Shown here one piece after another: positions 5,134-5,578 of a stretch of DNA of 5,578 bases. The stretch spans positions 1-5,578 of the forward strand of contig JADGCJ010000195.1 in the NCBI GenBank assembly GCA_015229045.1, given 5' to 3'. The notes beneath the pieces are model-generated. The model saw only the letters and a list, made by a program, of their open reading frames with translations, had not been told where the DNA came from and searched no databases. The position numbers and the translations under genes were made by a program. Source of the DNA: Magnetococcales bacterium (GTDB lineage: Bacteria; Pseudomonadota; Magnetococcia; Magnetococcales; DC0425bin3). How positions within the stretch are numbered: the first letter of the stretch is position 1; each line of letters starts with the position of its first letter.

Positions 5134-5578
5134 ATGCACGATACGAAACCGCAACCCGAGAGGGCCTTTCTGCTGCAACCGCAGGAGAGGCGATTGTCCC
5201 GGGAGAGGGCCGAAGGTCTGCTGGACGAACTGATGCATCTGGCGTCGGGCACCGGGCTGGAGGTGGTCTCTTCGCGGATCAGCCCGGTTTCCCGGGTCCA
5301 TCCCGGCACCTATCTGGGACAAGGCACGGTGGCCTCCCTGCGGGAGCAGATGGAAGCGGAGGGGATCGACGTTCTGGTCTTCAATACGGGCTTGAGTCCG
5401 GTACAGCAGCGCAATCTGGAACGGGCGCTGAAGGTCAAGGTGGTGGACCGCACCGGGTTGATTCTGGAGATTTTCGCCGCCCGGGCCCGAACCCGGGAGG
5501 GACGCCTGCAGGTGGAGCTGGCGCTTCTGCTCTACCAGCAATCCCGTCTGGTGCGATCCTGGACCCATCTGGAGCGAC
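5134..5578 (+). CDS. hflX: Ribosome-associated GTPase HflX, N-terminal part (runs off the window)
   Basis: HflX is a translational GTPase-family protein that binds the 50S subunit and splits or rescues stalled ribosomes, notably after heat stress. Only 148 codons of a protein usually over 400 residues lie in the window, so the GTPase domain is not visible. The N-terminal HflX domain is clear: RAFLLQ at 10-15, HPGTYLGQGTV at 56-66, the LSPVQQRNLE motif at 87-96, VVDRTGLILEIFAARA at 103-118, then LQVELALL (125-132) and RSWTHLER at the edge. The Lys common in the G-x-G-K motif is Thr65 here. The ATG at 5134 has GGAG only 3 nt upstream; a TTG at 5194 has a better-spaced AGGAG but would remove the conserved RAFLL strand. 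It follows hfq by 16 nt, so cotranscription is likely. Confidence 0.95.
   Translation, partial: MHDTKPQPERAFLLQPQERRLSRERAEGLLDELMHLASGTGLEVVSSRISPVSRVHPGTYLGQGTVASLREQMEAEGIDVLVFNTGLSPVQQRNLERALKVKVVDRTGLILEIFAARARTREGRLQVELALLLYQQSRLVRSWTHLER

Overview
The window is 5578 bases of GC-rich bacterial DNA with tightly packed genes. The gene set (a flagellar export ATPase, then miaA-hfq-hflX in that order) and the Hfq and HflX sequences point to a flagellated member of the Pseudomonadota. The Hfq core resembles forms from alphaproteobacteria and other deep-branching proteobacteria, so a lineage such as Magnetococcia is possible. That is an impression from memory of the families, not a demonstrated placement.

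Layout from left to right. (1) Positions 1-1721, plus strand: the 3' end of a very acidic protein in the usual fliH position, overlapping by 4 nt the complete flagellar export ATPase gene fliI. No fliJ follows. (2) Positions 1722-3086: an accessory island made of toxin-antitoxin parts and AT-rich spacers. It holds a 179-nt spacer with a 54-nt-spaced direct repeat and a possible brnT toxin remnant; a BrnA-type ribbon-helix-helix antitoxin gene on the plus strand with no intact toxin gene beside it; a 47-nt convergent spacer with no clear hairpin; a complete Phd/YefM-type antitoxin plus PIN-domain toxin operon on the minus strand; and a 208-nt palindrome-rich spacer. (3) Positions 3087-3818, minus strand: a YciK-like short-chain dehydrogenase. 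(4) Positions 3817-5578, plus strand: miaA, hfq and the first 148 codons of hflX, the conserved tRNA-modification/RNA-chaperone/ribosome-rescue cluster, with gaps of 53 and 16 nt.

How the parts relate. The acidic protein and FliI probably belong to one flagellar export operon. The Phd/PIN pair has all four catalytic acids and an 11-nt overlap, so it should be a functional, translationally coupled TA module. BrnA looks like an orphan. The dehydrogenase and miaA are head to head with start codons sharing the tetranucleotide CATG, so each gene's upstream control region must lie inside the other gene. miaA, hfq and hflX probably form an operon, perhaps with an extra promoter just before hfq.

I see no tRNA, rRNA, CRISPR array, insertion sequence or convincing intrinsic terminator. 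Apart from the overlapping divergent starts, the possible decayed brnT/orphan brnA and the palindrome-rich TA control region, the content is conventional. I do not find a clearly new multi-gene system.
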